This document shows, one piece after another, positions 1 to 9,120 of a stretch of DNA of 64,000 nt. The DNA lies in assembly GCA_902557155.1 (NCBI GenBank), contig CACDYR010000003.1:1-64000 (forward strand), given 5' to 3'. The position numbers were made by a program, and so were the translations under genes. The notes beneath the pieces were generated by a model. It did no database searches and had not been told where the DNA came from. It saw only the letters and a program-made list of their open reading frames with translations. Source of the stretch: an uncultured Pelagibacteraceae bacterium (GTDB taxonomy: Bacteria; Pseudomonadota; Alphaproteobacteria; Pelagibacterales; Pelagibacteraceae). How positions within the stretch are numbered: position 1 is the first letter of the stretch; each line of letters begins with the position of its first letter.

Positions 1-377
1 TCAAAATCTTCTTTTGTAGTTCCTTCGGGTAAAGTGGTTTCTGTAGATGACCAGGCATCCTTCGTTGCCTTTGGAAATAAAATTTTTTTATAAAAGGCTG
101 TTCTACTTGAGTTCTGTAGATCATAAACTTTAGAAAAATTATATTTTTTTATATTTTTCATTAATGAATATAAATAAATTAGGTTCAGTCTTGATAATCT
201 CTTATCTAAGATAACATTAGAAATATGTGGATTTTTTTTAAATAAATCAAAGTATGGTTTAGTTGTGAGTAAATGAATTTGATCTCCTTTATGATTCTCA
301 GAAATATCTTGAATTGCACCGCAAGCTTGAGCTATATCACCCAGAGATCCATGTTTAATGATTAAAATATTCGACAT
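1..377 (-). CDS. GT9-family glycosyltransferase (heptosyltransferase-like), truncated by window start
   Basis: Reverse-strand reading gives MSNILIIKHGSLGDIAQACGAIQDISENHKGDQIHLLTTKPYFDLF...VYDLQNSSRTAFY, with the GT9 'H-GS-LGD' and 'DLQ-S-RT' motifs; open to the window edge. Confidence 0.8.
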   Translation of the reverse strand, partial: MSNILIIKHGSLGDIAQACGAIQDISENHKGDQIHLLTTKPYFDLFKKNPHISNVILDKRLSRLNLIYLYSLMKNIKKYNFSKVYDLQNSSRTAFYKKILFPKATKDAWSSTETTLPEGTTKEDF

Positions 378-409
378 ATTTCTAACAATTTAACATAGTA
401 TAAAATTTA

Positions 410-799
410 ATGAATAAAATTATAATAGAAGTATCTGTAGGAGAGCTTTTAGACAAAATTTCAATTTTAGAAATTAAGCAAGATAAAATAAAAGATCCAG
501 AGAAATTAAAATTTATATCTGATGAATGCTCTGCTTTAAAAGAACAATTTAAAAAAAATATAAAATCAGATGATACACTTGATAGTTTATTTCAATCTCT
601 AAAAGAAATTAATTCAAAACTTTGGGTCATTGAAGATGATAAAAGAAAGTGCGAAAAAGATAAAAATTTTAAAGAAAAATTTATTAAACTCTCAAGAGAT
701 GTTCATTTTCTAAATGATGATAGGGCTAAAATTAAATTAGAAATAAATAAATACACTGGATCAAAAATCAAAGAAATCAAAGAATACACTGCTTATTAA
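410..799 (+). CDS. DUF6165-like small protein
   Basis: 129 aa, N-terminus IIIEVSVGELLDKISILEIKQDKI as in the DUF6165 family. Confidence 0.6.
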   Translation: MNKIIIEVSVGELLDKISILEIKQDKIKDPEKLKFISDECSALKEQFKKNIKSDDTLDSLFQSLKEINSKLWVIEDDKRKCEKDKNFKEKFIKLSRDVHFLNDDRAKIKLEINKYTGSKIKEIKEYTAY

Positions 800-3114
800 T
801 TTAGTAGATAAAAAATTTCCTTTGAATTTATATTTGATTGAATATTTTTTTCGTTTACTATCAAAGTATTTTCTTCAGCATTAATGAAAGTTTTTTTATG
901 TGACTCAATTTGAGAAAAATTTTTAATAGAATTAATTTTTAATTTAGCAGGTCCAAAAAAAAACTTTTTTATATAAGCGGCTGCATATATTCTTGTATTT
1001 GATAATTCTAATTTATCAATTTCTACATATGAATCATCTTTAGAAACCACACCTATATCTATATTACTTCCATTGATATTTTTTAAATTAACATTAGATT
1101 GCTCGCCAAAACTTGCAAGTTTATCTCCTATATCTTCACCATGAAGATAATCTCCTTTGATTATTGCTCCTGATGTATCAAGACAATCATTATAAGCTTT
1201 GATGCAAGAGATTTTTGTAAAAGATAAATTTCCAAAATCAACATCAATTGCATCTGATGCACTATTGAGAATTTTTAAATTATTTATAAAGCTTTCTGAG
1301 TTAACAAGATTAATTGCATCTTCGCCTTTTGATGAAACTATTTCGACATCATTAATTTTAACATTTGAATTTATAGCATTAATTGATCCTGACCAATTCA
1401 ATCCATCTATTTTAATATTTTTTAAATTTTTAAATTTAATATTTTTTAAGTTAATAATTCCTTCTAATTGTACAATCATTCCGTTTCCTTCAACCATCAT
1501 TTTATTCTCTGATCCTTGAAAATGACTTTCTCCCCTTAAATATAAAATAGCTCCATCTTCTAATAAAATTGTTTTATCAATAATTTTTAAATCATTTAAT
1601 ATCCATAAGCCTTTCGAAAAAATTAATTTATCTAATTTTTCGATATCTCCTAAATTTGTTAAAGATTTAAATTCTTTTTTTTCAATTTTTTTTTGAATAA
1701 AATCAACATTGTTTCCATCTTTTTTTAATAGTTTAAAATTTTTGAATGAATTAAGTTTTATTCTAATTAACTCAGCTCTTTTAATAATTGGTTCTAAATC
1801 AAAATAATAAGGTAAAAAACCTTTAAAAAACACTCTATCGAAACTTGAATACTCGGAATAAACAAGCTCATTAAATGGTTCAATTTTCTCTTCTACAACA
1901 TCATTAATTATATTGAGATATTCTTTTGAAGTATATTTTTCTAAATATTCTAAATAAAGTTTAATAAATTTATCGTTTTTTTTATTAAAAAAAACTTTAA
2001 GCCAATCCTTATCTTCGCAAACATATCCACAATTTATATTGTTGTTTTCATAATAATCTAAAAAAATAAATTCTTCATAGCCACTTCCAATATGCGCATC
2101 AAAAGCTATAGGCTCAAATAAACCATTTGAGGGATTGTAATAAAGTTTAACTGACTTTGGTACAGTGGCATGATAACCTTTCAAAACATCGGCTATTGCA
2201 AAAAACTTTGCCCATTTATCTATATCAAAGTAATTAGAAATTTTATATTGTTCGTTAGTTGAGTTTTTTTTTAATAACTCTAAATTTTCTCTTGATGTAA
2301 TATATATATCTGGATGATTAGAGATCCATTTATTTTCCGAATAATAATCATAAGTTAACATTGGAAAAATTTGATTTAAACTTTCCTCAATACCAATTAT
2401 TGGGCCATCTTTTCTACTCTGCCTTTCTAGAAGTTCTTTTGAAAATCCCTCTTCTAATACAAAAAGTCCAAGTTTTTTTGAATTTCTAATAAGATTTATT
2501 GGTATTATTTTTAAATATATCAAATCTTCTTTTTTAATAATCTCATGAAATAACAATTCCCAGCCATAATTTCTAATAATTGGCTTTTGTATAGACATTT
2601 CTTCCATGCCAAATATAAAATTATCATTTCTTACATCAACCTTATATGACATTTGATTCACATCAAGCCTGTGCATCTCTCTATCTCCTTTTGCCCTAAT
2701 TTTAACTTTAATTAATTCTGGTTCTTTGTTTTCATTTTCGCTTATTTTAATTCTCGCATTCGCGTATAATGGAATATCATTATCAACTAATCGTTTACGT
2801 TGCGCTTCTAAAATTTTTAAATTTTCAGAATTAATTAATATTTCAATATTTGGAATTTTTTTTTTCTTAAATTTATTAATAGTACCGATATAAAATACCC
2901 TTAAAATTTTTACTGGTGTATTTGCAGCAAAATGATTGTATTTTTCTTCGAAACCCATCATCTGAATAAAATTATCAAAAATTAAAGCTCTTCTTATATG
3001 AGATGTGTCACCAAAAAAAAGAATTGTGATTACTAAAATTACAGAAATAAAACCAGTTATAGCAAAAAAAAATTTAGATACTCTAAAAAGAAATTTAAAA
3101 AATTTTAATAACAT
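796..3114 (-). CDS. CotH-kinase-like protein with C-terminal right-handed beta-helix repeats, N-terminal TM
   Basis: N-terminal TM; CotH-like 'VKLYYNPSNGLFEPIAFDAHIG'; C-terminal repeats 'GEDAINLVNS...SDAIDVDFGN...NDCLDTSGA'. Confidence 0.65.
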   Translation of the reverse strand: MLLKFFKFLFRVSKFFFAITGFISVILVITILFFGDTSHIRRALIFDNFIQMMGFEEKYNHFAANTPVKILRVFYIGTINKFKKKKIPNIEILINSENLKILEAQRKRLVDNDIPLYANARIKISENENKEPELIKVKIRAKGDREMHRLDVNQMSYKVDVRNDNFIFGMEEMSIQKPIIRNYGWELLFHEIIKKEDLIYLKIIPINLIRNSKKLGLFVLEEGFSKELLERQSRKDGPIIGIEESLNQIFPMLTYDYYSENKWISNHPDIYITSRENLELLKKNSTNEQYKISNYFDIDKWAKFFAIADVLKGYHATVPKSVKLYYNPSNGLFEPIAFDAHIGSGYEEFIFLDYYENNNINCGYVCEDKDWLKVFFNKKNDKFIKLYLEYLEKYTSKEYLNIINDVVEEKIEPFNELVYSEYSSFDRVFFKGFLPYYFDLEPIIKRAELIRIKLNSFKNFKLLKKDGNNVDFIQKKIEKKEFKSLTNLGDIEKLDKLIFSKGLWILNDLKIIDKTILLEDGAILYLRGESHFQGSENKMMVEGNGMIVQLEGIINLKNIKFKNLKNIKIDGLNWSGSINAINSNVKINDVEIVSSKGEDAINLVNSESFINNLKILNSASDAIDVDFGNLSFTKISCIKAYNDCLDTSGAIIKGDYLHGEDIGDKLASFGEQSNVNLKNINGSNIDIGVVSKDDSYVEIDKLELSNTRIYAAAYIKKFFFGPAKLKINSIKNFSQIESHKKTFINAEENTLIVNEKNIQSNINSKEIFYLLN

Positions 3115-3263
3115 CCGTTAAATTACAATACTTAATAAAGCAAAAGATTATTAAGTGATATATTTGTTTCAAATTTTTTATCGTGAGATTAGTCATCATT
3201 TTAATATATTAATTTTATTTAAAAATAGCGATAATAAATAAACAAAAATTATATTTGGTAATT

Positions 3264-4046
3264 CTATAAAACTTTAGGAAACCAATCTTCACGCAGTTTA
3301 TCACCAGATTTTAAATTGATTCCATCAAATGGAGGAGATGTTGGGCCTTTTCTTTTAATAAATTTAACATCATCACCAATAAATCGCATCGAAAAAGCCC
3401 TTCGGGATTTAGATGTATTGTTTCCTGTTGATCCATGTACAATTTTAAAATTAAATAAAACAGCATCCCCTAAACTTAGTTCTGGAATTAAAATTTTTTT
3501 TTCAAATTCTTTCAATGGCGGTAAATCCATAAAAGAGCTATCATCTTCATACCAAGATTTGTTATTTGACCATTTTGTAGGCCTAATTAACTTAGACCAT
3601 TTGTGAGAACCTAAAATTAATTTAAGATTATTTTTCTTATCAACTTCATCCAATGGAATCCAGAAACTTCCAGTATCATTACCATCAACACAATAATACG
3701 GCATATCTTGATGCCATGGTGTCTCTTTGTAAGTACCTGGATCTTTTATAAAAATGTGTTCATGAAAAATTTGAGTAGATTTAGAATTAGTTGCTTCTGC
3801 AACTATTTGAGCAGCAGGTGAATTATATAAACAATCCTTAAATTCTTTTATTCTTTCCCAATTACAATAATCCTCAAAAAATCTTCCATTATCACCAGTT
3901 ACATTTTCTCTTCCATGCTTACTTGGACTATCTAAAACTTTTTGAAATCCTTTTCTAAGTGGCTCAATCCAATCTTTAAATGCATCTTTAATTATTATTA
4001 CACCATCATTTTGATAATCATTAATTTGTTTCTCTAATAAAAACAT
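3264..4046 (-). CDS. Phytanoyl-CoA dioxygenase (PhyH) family 2-OG/Fe(II) oxygenase
   Basis: 'TPWHQDMPYY' (HxD) and distal His 'KIVHGSTGNN...RRAFSMRF'. Confidence 0.85.
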   Translation of the reverse strand: MFLLEKQINDYQNDGVIIIKDAFKDWIEPLRKGFQKVLDSPSKHGRENVTGDNGRFFEDYCNWERIKEFKDCLYNSPAAQIVAEATNSKSTQIFHEHIFIKDPGTYKETPWHQDMPYYCVDGNDTGSFWIPLDEVDKKNNLKLILGSHKWSKLIRPTKWSNNKSWYEDDSSFMDLPPLKEFEKKILIPELSLGDAVLFNFKIVHGSTGNNTSKSRRAFSMRFIGDDVKFIKRKGPTSPPFDGINLKSGDKLREDWFPKVL

Positions 4047-4048
4047 TT

Positions 4049-4726
4049 TTATTGCTGAAAGCTGTACTTTTTCTCTAAATATTTAATCACATTATGAATG
4101 ATAAAAGTCATGAATAAATAAATTCCACCAGCAACAATGAATACTTCTATTGGTTTAAAAGTTGTTGAAATTATATATTTAGCAACACCAGTTAAATCCA
4201 TCAAGGTAACTGTGCTTGCTAATGAAGTGCCTTTCATCATCAATATGATTTCATTTCCATATGCTGGGAGTGATTGTCGAATAGCAATTGGAATTTGAAT
4301 TTTATAAAAGATTATCTTATTTGATATGCCTAAACTTTTTCCAGCCTCAATAATACCTGGTTTTATTGTTTGAAATGCTGATCTTAAAATTTCAGAGGTA
4401 TATGCACCAGTATTTAAAGTAAAAGCTATAATTGCACACCAATAAGGTTCTTTTAAAATTACCCATAGAAATGTTGTTCTTAAATATTCAATTTGGCCTA
4501 ATCCAAAATAAATTATGAAAATCTGGACCAATAATGGTGTTCCTCTAAAAATATATGAATAGCCATAAGCAAATTTATTGATAAATATATTTTTATTTAA
4601 TCTTAAAATTGCAAAGAAAAGACCTAGGAATAATCCAAAAAATAATGATGCAGATAATAATTTTAAAGTGACTACTGTTGCTCCTAGAAGTTTAGGGAAA
4701 CTAGTGATCATTAAATCAAAATCCAT
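4049..4726 (-). CDS. Polar/cationic amino-acid ABC transporter permease (HisM-type)
   Basis: 'FRGTPLLVQIFIIYFGLGQ', 'GAYTSEILRSAFQTIKPGIIEAGKSLG' EAA loop. Confidence 0.9.
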   Translation of the reverse strand: MDFDLMITSFPKLLGATVVTLKLLSASLFFGLFLGLFFAILRLNKNIFINKFAYGYSYIFRGTPLLVQIFIIYFGLGQIEYLRTTFLWVILKEPYWCAIIAFTLNTGAYTSEILRSAFQTIKPGIIEAGKSLGISNKIIFYKIQIPIAIRQSLPAYGNEIILMMKGTSLASTVTLMDLTGVAKYIISTTFKPIEVFIVAGGIYLFMTFIIHNVIKYLEKKYSFQQ

Positions 4727-5418
4727 TAATACCCCCTGCTATATCTAACTTCTAACTTATTAATTAATTTCATACTCACGTAAGTAAGCAACAGATATAA
4801 AACTGCTGCAAAAGAATAAAAGAACAGTGGATCTCGTGTTGAGCCAGCTGCAATATAAGATTGTCTCATTATTTCAACTAAACCAGTAACTGAAATTAGA
4901 GAGGTATCTTTTAAAGTTATTTGCCAAACATTACTTAGATTTGGAATAGCAAGTCTTAACATTTGGGGTAGTATTATTTTATAAAATTTCCCAAACTTAT
5001 TTATTCCAAGCACCTTTGCAGCTTCAAATTGACCTTTATCTATTGATTGAATTGCGCCCCGAAACACTTCTGTTGAATACGCACCAGAAATAATTCCAAT
5101 AGCCATTGATCCTGTAACAAAAGCATTTATTTCTATATATTCGTAATAACCAAATATTGAAGCCACATACATGATTGCTCCACTACCACCAAAAAAGAAA
5201 AGGTAAATTACTAATAATTCAGGCACTCCACGGATTACTGTTGTATAAAAATTTCCAACTAAGTTTAAAGCTTTATTTTTTGAAAGTTTTAAAGGTGTAA
5301 AAATTAATGCAAAAAAGAAACCAACCAACATTGCTGTAATTGATACAGCGATTGTCATCAAGGTTGCATAAAATAATTCGTCACCCCAACCTGTTTTACC
5401 AAATGCGAGAAGTTCCAT
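4726..5418 (-). CDS. Polar/cationic amino-acid ABC transporter permease (HisQ-type)
   Basis: 'VIRGVPELLVIYLFFFGG', 'GAYSTEVFRGAIQSIDKGQFEAAKVLG'. Confidence 0.9.
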   Translation of the reverse strand: MELLAFGKTGWGDELFYATLMTIAVSITAMLVGFFFALIFTPLKLSKNKALNLVGNFYTTVIRGVPELLVIYLFFFGGSGAIMYVASIFGYYEYIEINAFVTGSMAIGIISGAYSTEVFRGAIQSIDKGQFEAAKVLGINKFGKFYKIILPQMLRLAIPNLSNVWQITLKDTSLISVTGLVEIMRQSYIAAGSTRDPLFFYSFAAVLYLLLTYVSMKLINKLEVRYSRGY

Positions 5419-5424
5419 ATAGAT

Positions 5425-5449
5425 TGGCGACTATATATTATAGTCGCCA
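5425..5449 (-). other. Strong inverted repeat (11-bp stem, 3-nt loop) between binding-protein and permease genes; no U-tract
   Basis: TGGCGACTATA-TAT-TATAGTCGCCA on the + strand. Confidence 0.8.
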
Positions 5450-5462
5450 GATCTGAAATGAA

Positions 5463-6317
5463 TTACATAGAAGCGTCGAAACCAAAGTGCTTAATAGCAA
5501 GTTTGCTAATAATTCCTTGTTTTCTAGCTTTGTTAATTGCTTTGTTGAAGTCTTTTAAGATTTTGGCATCTCTTTTTCCAATAGCACTATCACTAGCTTG
5601 TCTAATACCAACACCTACACCATTACCAAATGCACCACCTGAAAATGTTGGTCCAACTAATACAACTGCTTTACCAGATTTATCTGCATAATCAGTAAAT
5701 GCTACTGCTGCAGCTAAAGCAACATCACATCTTCCAGAAGTTAGATCAAGGTTAACTTCATCTTGAGTTTTATAAGTTCTAACATTTACACTTCCTACGT
5801 CACCTGACTCTAAAAAGTTTTGGTGAATTGTTCCTGTTTGAGTACAAACAGTTTTGCCTGCAAGTGCGCTTGTTAAAGTTTTAAGAGCTTTCTTAACATC
5901 AGATCCACCTAATGATAAATTAATACCTTCTGGTGTATCCATGCCCTCTAAGCTCGAGCCTTTCATTACTGCCAGAGAAGCTACTTCATCAGCATAACCT
6001 TGTGAAAAAGTAATTGTTTTTTGTCTTTCAGCAGTAATAGACATTCCAGCCATAATCGCATCAAATTTTCTCATTACTAAAGCAGGAATCATTCCATCCC
6101 AATCTTGTTCAACAATCGTACACTCATATTTCATGATTGCACAAAGTTCTTGAGCAAGCTCGACCTCAAAACCAATAAGATTACCTGATGCATCTTTTGA
6201 ATTCCATGGTGGGTAAGCGCCTTCAGTTCCAATTTTTATTTTTTCAGCAGAAACATTTCCGATGATAAATAATAAAGAAGCTAGTACTGTTAAAATAGTT
6301 TTTTTAAATATATTCAT
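5463..6317 (-). CDS. Lysine/arginine/ornithine-type periplasmic binding protein
   Basis: Signal peptide then 'KIKIGTEGAYPPWNSKDASGNLIGFEVELAQELC', 'DAIMAGMSITAERQKTITFS' (SBP_bac_3). Confidence 0.9.
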   Translation of the reverse strand: MNIFKKTILTVLASLLFIIGNVSAEKIKIGTEGAYPPWNSKDASGNLIGFEVELAQELCAIMKYECTIVEQDWDGMIPALVMRKFDAIMAGMSITAERQKTITFSQGYADEVASLAVMKGSSLEGMDTPEGINLSLGGSDVKKALKTLTSALAGKTVCTQTGTIHQNFLESGDVGSVNVRTYKTQDEVNLDLTSGRCDVALAAAVAFTDYADKSGKAVVLVGPTFSGGAFGNGVGVGIRQASDSAIGKRDAKILKDFNKAINKARKQGIISKLAIKHFGFDASM

Positions 6318-6376
6318 TATTTTCTCCTTTAATTAGGAATAATTATTTCACAGTTTTAAAAAAGAAAAAAGAAAAA

Positions 6377-7417
6377 TTAATGATTTATTGAAGAAGAAAA
6401 ATTCCAAGAACAATCAAAACTAGGTATATAAATTCTTGATAATTTTGCATTTCCAAAGTTTTGATTAAAAACATTTAACCAATTTTCAACCTGCTGTGGT
6501 TTTTTATCCTGACTTCCTACTTGAGCAGTAATAACTCCTTTGGGTTTCAAAATTCTTACTAGAGAATCCATATTCTTTGCTGCCAGATCAATGCAGAATT
6601 GATCATCATTAAGATCTACAAAAATATGATCATAAGTATCGTCACTTACAGATTTAATACTTTCAAATGCATCGCCCCATACACATTTTACTGAATTTTT
6701 TTCTGTAGCTTTTTTACCAATATCTCCAAGATGTTTGTTGCAAACCTCAACCACTTCAGGATCCAGTTCATACCAATCTATAAAATTAAAATTTTTAGAA
6801 ATACATTCTCTTGCAACTCCACCGTCTCCACCACCAATAATTGCAGCTCTTTCATTATCTTTATTTAAGTCTAAGCCCGAGCCAACAAATGTTGAGCTGT
6901 ATAAATGTTCGTCTGTTGATGCAACTTGTATTTCACCATCTATAAATAAAGATTTTCCAAACTGCTCTAAATCTAAAATCTCAATGTGCTGGCCTACTTT
7001 AGATTTAAAATCTTCCAAAACATCATTAACAACGTATGATTTTTGTAATCCTGGCGAACTATAAATGTCATGATAAAAAGATTTAGTGTCTCTATTAAAT
7101 TCTTTTTTAACTATTCTTTTGTGTTCAAATTCTTTTTTAACAATATCTATTGCAACAGAAGGGCTTACTTTTCCACATGTAAAGAAATCGAAACTTATAA
7201 TTCCTTTTTCAGGGAATGTGTGAAAACTAATGTGACTTTCAGCTAATAAAGCAAGAATTGTAAAACCCTGAGGTTCAAATTTATATTTTGAAATATTTAA
7301 AATTGTAACTTTTGCAGCTTTTGCAATGTCATTAATTACTTTTTCAAATACGGAAGGATCGTATTCTTTTGTTGTACCAATAATGTCTAGAGTTATGTGT
7401 TCTCCAACTTTAGTCAT
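6377..7417 (-). CDS. Fused S-adenosylmethionine decarboxylase (SpeD) - spermidine synthase (SpeE)
   Basis: N-terminal 'LLAESHISFHTFPE' self-processing serine motif of SpeD; C-terminal 'AAIIGGGDGGVARE' and 'DHIFVDLNDD' of spermidine synthase. Confidence 0.88.
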   Translation of the reverse strand: MTKVGEHITLDIIGTTKEYDPSVFEKVINDIAKAAKVTILNISKYKFEPQGFTILALLAESHISFHTFPEKGIISFDFFTCGKVSPSVAIDIVKKEFEHKRIVKKEFNRDTKSFYHDIYSSPGLQKSYVVNDVLEDFKSKVGQHIEILDLEQFGKSLFIDGEIQVASTDEHLYSSTFVGSGLDLNKDNERAAIIGGGDGGVARECISKNFNFIDWYELDPEVVEVCNKHLGDIGKKATEKNSVKCVWGDAFESIKSVSDDTYDHIFVDLNDDQFCIDLAAKNMDSLVRILKPKGVITAQVGSQDKKPQQVENWLNVFNQNFGNAKLSRIYIPSFDCSWNFSSSINH

Positions 7418-7420
7418 TAG

Positions 7421-8053
7421 TTATCCTCTTTTATAATTTTTTGCTTTGGATAAAACTTTTTTCATTTCATTAATTGAAAGAATCTTAGGCTTACCCAATT
7501 TAAGGCTCGTTATATACTGAAGCGATATATTTTCAACCTCTTCAGCAAGTTCAAATGCTTTTGACAAATTTTCTTCAAATGCAATCTGTCCGTGATTTGA
7601 AATTAAACAAGCTTTCCTACCTTTTAATGCTTTTAAAATATTTTTTGATAATTCTCTTGTTCCAAAAGTTGCGTATTTTGCACATTTGATATCATGACCT
7701 CCAGCCATCACAACCATATAATGAAAAGGTGGTATTCCTCTCTTGTGAGTAGAAACTGCGGTTGCACATGTTGAATGCGCATGAACAATTGCTTTTGCTT
7801 CTTTTTTATTTCTGTAGATATCTTGATGAAACTTCCACTCAGATGAGGGAATTCCTTTTTTTTTATCAAAGTATCCATTCAGGGAAACAAAAACTATATC
7901 ATTGTTCTTTAATGCTGAATATTTTTTTCCTGAAGGAGTAATTAAAAAACCATCTTTATACCTTGATGAAATATTGCCAGATCTTAATGCTGATAACTTT
8001 TTTGAATTCAGCATTTTTGAATATTTTATTATTTCAGATCTTAAATTTTTCAT
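7421..8053 (-). CDS. Class II aldolase, L-fuculose-1-phosphate aldolase-like; candidate 5-methylthioribulose-1-P aldolase
   Basis: 'GNISSRYKDGFLITPSG', 'IPSSEWKFH', 'VHAHSTCATAVS', 'YATFGTRELS', 'ISNHGQIAFE' align with E. coli FucA motifs; adjacent to mtnA and mtnP. Confidence 0.8.
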   Translation of the reverse strand: MKNLRSEIIKYSKMLNSKKLSALRSGNISSRYKDGFLITPSGKKYSALKNNDIVFVSLNGYFDKKKGIPSSEWKFHQDIYRNKKEAKAIVHAHSTCATAVSTHKRGIPPFHYMVVMAGGHDIKCAKYATFGTRELSKNILKALKGRKACLISNHGQIAFEENLSKAFELAEEVENISLQYITSLKLGKPKILSINEMKKVLSKAKNYKRG

Positions 8054-9120
8054 TTAAATAATTTTTTTAAACCATTAAAAGAAGCTTCTGAAATCCCTCT
8101 TTCAGTAATTAATCCTGTCACATATTTTGCGGGTGTTACATCAAAAGCTAAATTCATAGCTTTACTTTTAGTTGGGTATATCAAAACTTTCTTAATTTCA
8201 TTATTCTCATCTATACCTTCAACATGAGATAATTCCTCTGAATTTCTTTCTTCAATGGGAATATTTTTTGCATCTTTAATGTCCCAATCAATTGTTGAGC
8301 TTGGAAGAGCTACATAAAAAGGAACGTTATTATCATGAGCAGCTAATGCTTTAAGGTAAGTTCCAATTTTATTGCAAACGTCTCCGTTAGATAAAGTTCT
8401 ATCAGTACCTACAATACACATATCAACTTCACCTCTCTGCATTAAAATACCCCCTGTATTATCAGCGATAATAGTATTGGGAATTTCCTCTTCGTTTAAT
8501 TCGTATGAAGTTAAGTTTGCACCTTGGTTTCTTGGTCTTGTTTCGTCTACCCATACATGCACTGGTATACCTTTTTTATGAGCATGGTAAATTGGCGATG
8601 TTGCTGTACCCCAATTAATAGTTGCTAACCAGCCTGCATTACAATGTGTTAAAATATTTACTGTGTCTTTCTTTTTATTATAAATTTCTTCGATTATTTT
8701 TAATCCATTAATACCTATATTTTCACAAAACTTTTCATCTTCATCACATATTTCTTTTGCCTCATTTAAAGCTATATCTAAAACTTGATCGCTATTGATA
8801 CTTGATAATTTTTTCATCATACGATCTACAGCCCATTTTAAATTAATTGCAGTAGGTCTTGATTGAATTAAATCCTCTGAACTTTTTTTTATAAATTCTA
8901 GATCATTATTTTCTTGAACTGCTAGAGCAATTCCATAAGCAGCTGTTCCACCAATTAGAGGTGCACCTCTTACCTCCATTACTTTAATTGCATTAATTGC
9001 ATCTTTAACTGTCTTTAATTCTTTGATTACAAATTGGTGAGGAAGTTTTGTTTGATCAATAATCTTAACAACATTATTTTCAAACCAAATAGTTCGATAC
9101 TCTTTTCCCTCTATTCTCAT
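8050..9120 (-). CDS. mtnA: S-methyl-5-thioribose-1-phosphate isomerase
   Basis: 'RGAPLIGGTAAYGIALAV', 'LTHCNAGWLAT', 'VDETRPRNQGANLTSYEL', 'GTDRTLSNGDVCNKIGTY'. Confidence 0.93.
   Translation of the reverse strand: MRIEGKEYRTIWFENNVVKIIDQTKLPHQFVIKELKTVKDAINAIKVMEVRGAPLIGGTAAYGIALAVQENNDLEFIKKSSEDLIQSRPTAINLKWAVDRMMKKLSSINSDQVLDIALNEAKEICDEDEKFCENIGINGLKIIEEIYNKKKDTVNILTHCNAGWLATINWGTATSPIYHAHKKGIPVHVWVDETRPRNQGANLTSYELNEEEIPNTIIADNTGGILMQRGEVDMCIVGTDRTLSNGDVCNKIGTYLKALAAHDNNVPFYVALPSSTIDWDIKDAKNIPIEERNSEELSHVEGIDENNEIKKVLIYPTKSKAMNLAFDVTPAKYVTGLITERGISEASFNGLKKLFK

Noticed and set aside
1199-1519. ORF of 106 aa on + strand
   Set aside because: Lies fully inside the antisense of the CotH/beta-helix CDS; low-complexity hydrophobic translation typical of an antisense frame in AT-rich DNA.
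3316-3606. ORF of 96 aa on + strand
   Set aside because: Antisense of the PhyH gene; no motif and no independent start context.
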